64,000 nt of DNA from Lepus europaeus (Eukaryota; Chordata; Mammalia; Lagomorpha; Leporidae), in the NCBI RefSeq assembly GCF_033115175.1, contig NC_084850.1:868001-932000 (forward strand). Reading direction: 5' to 3'. Below, one piece after another: positions 60,470 through 64,000 of this stretch. Below the pieces are notes generated by a model. The model was not told where the DNA came from and did no database searches. It worked only from the letters and a program-made list of their open reading frames with translations. A program made the position numbers and the translations under genes. Positions within the stretch are counted from its first letter, which is position 1, and each line of letters begins with the position of its first letter.

Positions 60470-60740
60470 CCCTCGCCCTGGAGGTCCCAGCGCCCCGTGC
60501 CCGCGCCAGTCCCGGCTCCTGCCTACCTGGGCGGGCTGCCGGCGGGGACCAAGCAGCAGCTGGCAGCGCCAAGATTGCGTCGCCGAGCAGCCCCAGCCTC
60601 CCTCCCCACAATGCAGTCGCGTCTAGCCCGTCTCATCCCCGCGGGCCGGCCGGGCGGTCCAGCCCCTCCCGGCCCGCCCCTTTGCCCGGCACTGCAGGGC
60701 AGGGTGCTGCTTCCCTCTGCTGGCCGAGGCAGGCATGGCA
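60470..60740 (-). promoter_or_regulatory. PLXNB3: Candidate PLXNB3 CpG-island promoter and 5' non-coding exon
   Basis: This is a CpG-rich block on an otherwise CpG-poor flank, upstream of PLXNB3. On the gene strand it contains a good donor, CCCAG|GTAGGC, whose last exon base would be 60527. That donor could pair with the acceptor CTCCCCTAG at 58105. The human gene is also known to have upstream exon sequence. The pairing is inferred, not demonstrated. Confidence 0.5.
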
Positions 60741-60794
60741 GAGGATTGACCGCAGGTGAGAGTGGCAGTGCCCCGCCCCCCACATGTGGGCATT

Positions 60795-60935
60795 CTGTAA
60801 GCTTCCACGAAGTGCCTACTAGGTGCTGTCACTAGAGTAACCCGGAAACAGTGTGGTGTGAGTGTTAGCACATTTACTCCCCCAGCAAGCCTGGCTCACA
60901 GGTAGGGAAACTGGAGCACAAGTTTGTCGGAGGCA
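60795..60935 (+). repeat. MIR-like fragment
   Basis: GTGCCTACTAGGTGCTGTCAC, then CACAGGTAGGGAAACTGGAGC, resembles the MIR core and 3' half. Confidence 0.5.
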
Positions 60936-60949
60936 AGACTACTTGTTGC

Positions 60950-61262
60950 GGCCAGTGCTGTGGTGCAGTGGGCTAAGCCTCTGCTTGCGGTGCTGGAATC
61001 CCATATGGGCGCCAGTTCAACTCCTGGCTGCTCCTCTTCCAATCCAGCTCCCTGCTGTGGCCTGGGAAAGCAGTAGAAGATGGCCCAAGTGCTTGCGCCC
61101 CTGCACCTGCGTGGGAGACCTGGAAGAAGCTCCTGGCTCCTGGCTTCAGATCGGCACAGCTCCAGCCATTGCGGCCATCTGGGGAGTGAACCAGCAGATG
61201 GAAGACCTCTCTCTCTCTCTCTTGTCTATAACTCTACCTCTCAAATAAATAAATCAAATATT
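60950..61262 (+). repeat. C-SINE (+)
   Basis: Head GCGGCCAGTGCTGTGGTGCAG, tail CAAATAAATAAATCAAATA. Confidence 0.9.
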
Positions 61263-61269
61263 TTTTTAA

Positions 61270-61715
61270 AAATTAGAAATAATTTATATACCACAAGTTC
61301 CAGCCATTTAAAAGTGCACAATTCATTTTTTTTTAAAGACCATGTGTTAACCACAGGACAGGCCCCCATACTAGACCATCAGGGCAGGTAGCCTCGAAGC
61401 ATGAAACTTGGCATATGGGTGCCCGGGTCTGCAGTCACAGAGGGGGTTGCATGGTGGGGAGGAGGCAAAGGCAGGAGAAGCCAGGAGACCATGCAAGTGG
61501 GGAGCGGAGGACAGTAAGGCGGAGGTGCCGATGAGGCCACTGGGCTGTTGAGGCCAGAAGCTGTGTTTGTGCACTGGAGGTGGCACAGCTCACTAATGGG
61601 ACTTGAAGGGGTCTGGGGATGAGGCCGAGGCAGAGGGACCCACAGGCTGAAGGCCCAGCAGATGTTTAGTTCCTTTGAACACCACAGAATAAAAATGTTG
61701 CTCAGATGCAGGTGT
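61270..61715. other. Unrecognised intergenic sequence
   Basis: No gene is seen. The first 70 bp (TTAGAAATAATTTATATACC, CAGCCATTTAAAAGTGCAC) look like L1 3' UTR read antisense. Confidence 0.4.
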
Positions 61716-62030
61716 GTCTTTTTTTTTTTAAGAGATTGATTTATTTATTTGAAAGTCAGAGTTAGAAAGAGAGAGAGAACGCGCTCTTCCATCAAATGGA
61801 TCATTCCCCAAGTGGCTGCAACGGCCAGGCTGAAGCCAGGAACCTGAAGCTTCATCTGGGTCTCCCACATGGGTGCAGGGGCCCAAGGTCTTGGGCCATC
61901 TTCTGCTGCCTTCCCAGGTGCATTAGCAGGGAGCTGGATTGGAAGTGGAGTAGCTGAGACTCAAAGCGGCATTCATATGGGATGCCGACGCCACAGGCAG
62001 GGGCTTAGCCCACTATGCCACAGCGCTGGC
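61716..62030 (-). repeat. C-SINE (-)
   Basis: A T9 start, TTTATTTATTTGAAAGTCAG, ending GCCACAGCGCTGGCCCC. Confidence 0.9.
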
Positions 62031-62073
62031 CCCTTCAAGTTTTATCTATTTATTTGAAAGACAGAGAGGAGGG

Positions 62074-62122
<49 letters not shown>

Positions 62123-62346
62123 TCCATCCACTGGTTCACTCCTCAAATACCCGCAGCAGTCAAATGTAGGCCAAGCCGAAGCCAGAGCCTCCCTCTGGAT
62201 CTCCTGCATGGGTGTCAGGGTCTCAAGTACTTGAGCTGCTGCCTCTAAGGGTCTGCCTTAGCATCTGGGACTCGAAGCGGCACTCCGACACGGGATGCAG
62301 CTGTGCTAAGCAGCGGCTTAACCGGCTGTGCCACCACAGCTGCCCC
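62031..62346 (-). repeat. C-SINE (-) with (GA)n run
   Basis: Directly abuts the previous copy. A GA run spans 62076-62118, and it ends CCACCACAGCTGCCCC. Confidence 0.88.
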
Positions 62347-62605
62347 TCCCCCTTCCCCAGCTAGGTGTCTATTGTCTGAGGTCGTTTGTCCATGGAGCGC
62401 GGTCCATGAGGGGGTTTGAACCCGAGGACCCGGATCTAGAGCACCCAGGCCAGCGCCACACGGATCGTTCCCTTGCTCAGTGCTGTATGTTCATCAGTGT
62501 CCCTACTGAGAGCTGGGGAGGGGAGGTGGCCTTGACTGGCCTGGTGCTGTCTCTCTGCCACGGGCGAGGTTTCCTTGATGCTGGAGGAGGACTTGCTGGG
62601 TCAAA

Positions 62606-62738
62606 GAGGACTTGGGTCATCTCCCACTGCTTTCCCAGGCCTTTAGCAGTGAGCTGGATTGGACTTGAACTGGCGTCCATATGGGATGCTGGTGCTGCAG
62701 GCGGTGGCTTAACCCGCCGTGCCACAGCACTGGCCTCA
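62606..62738 (-). repeat. C-SINE 5' fragment (-)
   Basis: GGACTTGGGTCATCTCCCAC through CCGTGCCACAGCACTGGCC. Confidence 0.8.
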
Positions 62739-63015
62739 ACATGAAACTGCTGCATCTCCATAGCTTCGCGAACATGTGCCTGGCACACCTGGGACTTTTT
62801 GCCTTTACAAAGGGTGTGAAGTGGTATCTTACTGGATTTTAAATGGGCATTGTCTGCGTACTAGTAATATTGAGTCTCTCTCTCTTCTTCTGGGAAATGC
62901 CTGTGCATGTCTTCTGCTGAGCTTCCTATGTAGGTTGTCTTTTCCTTTTTATAGCTCTTCTCTATGTAGGCCTCATAGCAATCCTTCTCCTCCACCTGTG
63001 GCTTGTTTTCTTAGA

Positions 63016-63125
63016 TTGCCGCGATGCGCCGGCCGTAGCAGTCACCTGGGGGATGAACCAAAGGAAAAAGGAAGACCTTTCTCTCTGTCTCTCTCTCTCT
63101 CTCACCGTCTAACTCTGTTTGTCAT
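63016..63125 (+). repeat. C-SINE 3' fragment (+)
   Basis: GATGAACCAAAGGAAAAAGGAAGACC, a CT run, and TAACTCTGTTTGTCA, of the second subfamily type. Confidence 0.75.
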
Positions 63126-63157
63126 GGTATCATCTGATGAACAGTAGGTCTTGATTT

Positions 63158-63373
63158 TATTTTTTTTAAGTTTTATTTTATTTATTTGAAAAGGAGAGGG
63201 GAGAGAGAGAAAGAGAATCTTCCATGTGCTGGTTCCCTTGTGCTGTTCTTCCCAGGCACATTAGCAGGGAGCTGGATTAGAAGTGGAGCAGCTGGGACTC
63301 GAAGCAGTGCCCATATGAGATGTCAGCAGCATGTATGCAATGCCTTTATCCACTATGCCACAACGCTGGCCCA
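63158..63373 (-). repeat. C-SINE (-), internally deleted
   Basis: TTTTATTTTATTTATTTGAAAAGG, then directly CCCAGGCACATTAGCAGGG, ending GCCACAACGCTGGCCC. Confidence 0.82.
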
Positions 63374-63433
63374 GATCTTAATTTTAACATAGCAGCATTT
63401 ATCAGTGTTTCTTGTTTAAGAAATCCTCTCCTG

Positions 63434-63756
63434 GGGTCAGCTCTGTGGCGTAGTGGGTAAAGCCGCCACCTGCAGTGCCAGCATCCCATATAGGATCCGG
63501 TTCAAGTCCAGGCTACTCCACTTCTGATCTAGCTCTCTTCTTTGGCCTGGGAAAGCAGTAGAAGATGGCCCAAGTCCTCTACACATGTGTGGGAGACCTG
63601 AAAGAAGCTCCTGGCTCCTGGCTTCAGATTGGCACAGTTCTGGCCATTTCGGCCATCTGGGGAGTGAACCAGCGGATGGAAGACCTCTCTCCCTTTCTCT
63701 GCTTCTGCTTCTCTGTAACTCTGCCTTTCAAATAAATAAATAAATCTTAAAAAATT
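63434..63756 (+). repeat. C-SINE (+)
   Basis: Head GGGGTCAGCTCTGTGGCGTAG, tail AAATAAATAAATAAATC. AAATCCTCT occurs on both sides (63421-63429 and 63784-63792), a probable target-site duplication in the L1. Confidence 0.88.
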
Positions 63757-63870
63757 AATATAAAGTAATAAAAAGTTCTTAAAAATCCTCTTGAATTTGT
63801 ATATAGTGTGAGGTAGGGGTGTTTATTGGCCCAGCTCCATGCTTTAGCCTGGTATCGGTCTTGGTACTGG

Positions 63871-64000
63871 GGAGTCACTTGGCTTCTTTCTCCCTTTCGT
63901 CCTCCTTGCTCTCTGCCTCCTCCTCATCTTCCAAAATGATCTTGCCTGTTTTGGTTCCTTTGGTTTTCTTGTCGAGTTCCATGAAAAGCTCTGTTGGCAC
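63871..64000 (-). other. Unidentified open frame running off the right edge (gene end or retrocopy)
   Basis: Read on the minus strand, 64000 to 63871 gives an open frame whose last 20 residues before TGA are LEDEEEAESKEDEREKEAK-like acidic and basic. It is preceded by a MELDKKTKGTKTGKI segment. Only about 45 nt after the stop is an AATAAA (63827-63822), after which antisense L1 sequence begins. The composition looks like the charged tail of a real protein, but I do not recognise the family. It is not the C-terminus of ABCD1, the next gene expected here. A processed copy inserted in L1 debris is the simplest reading; no A-tail is visible. Confidence 0.4.

Larger units (their letters stand above)
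62740..63820 (-). mobile_element. Degenerate L1 3' region (-), split by SINEs
   Basis: Antisense L1 order: GGTGTGAAGTGGTATCTTAC, TAGGTTGTCTTTTCC, TTGTTTAAGAAATCCTCTCC, then TTTGTATATAGTGTGAGGTAGGGG. The pieces are 62740-63013, 63126-63157, 63374-63433 and 63757-63820. Confidence 0.75.

Overview
The window is mammalian X-chromosome DNA from a lagomorph, most likely European rabbit. Two things point there. First, it holds about 35 copies of the lagomorph tRNA-derived C-SINE: a GGSCYGG-type head, an internal GGTTCGAGTCC-like box B, a body ending in a (CT)n run, and an AAATAAATAAAT tail. Second, it carries five intact multi-exon genes in the order of the human Xq28 block L1CAM - PDZD4 - SSR4 - IDH3G - SRPK3 - PLXNB3 - ABCD1. 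The window is reversed relative to the human chromosome. Rabbit and hare cannot be told apart from the sequence alone.

Layout. 1-6.3 kb is intergenic: a broken L1 riddled with SINEs, then about 1.7 kb of unrecognised sequence. 6.3-29.1 kb is PDZD4 (+): a CpG-island first exon, a 16.4-kb SINE- and L1-filled intron, then seven more exons. 29.1-31.1 kb has no gene. 31.1-33.8 kb is SSR4 (-). It is head-to-head with IDH3G (+, 34.2-41.6 kb) across a 400-bp CpG-rich shared promoter. SRPK3 (-, 41.6-46.1 kb) meets IDH3G tail-to-tail, with poly(A) signals only about 75 bp apart. PLXNB3 (-, 47.0 to about 60.7 kb including a proposed non-coding first exon) lies in tandem upstream of SRPK3. 60.8-64.0 kb is again SINE, MIR and L1 debris, with an unidentified minus-strand open frame running off the right edge.

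All five genes were spliced by hand. Canonical GT-AG junctions keep frame throughout and give PDZD4 768 aa, SSR4 173 aa, IDH3G 393 aa, SRPK3 568 aa and PLXNB3 1897 aa. These lengths are close to the human proteins as I remember them. The genes do not form one pathway. PDZD4 is a PDZ scaffold; SSR4 is part of the ER translocon-associated complex; IDH3G is a regulatory subunit of mitochondrial NAD-dependent isocitrate dehydrogenase; SRPK3 is a muscle SR-protein kinase; PLXNB3 is a semaphorin receptor.

I found no convincing new biological system. The best second-look items are a 12-nt microexon in IDH3G, a putative dual-acylation N-terminus encoded alone by PDZD4 exon 1, a possible upstream ORF whose stop overlaps the PLXNB3 start, a MEF2 site and E-box next to the SRPK3 TATA box, three copies of one target-site duplication around two SINEs, a nested inverted SINE pair, and the unidentified frame at the right edge.
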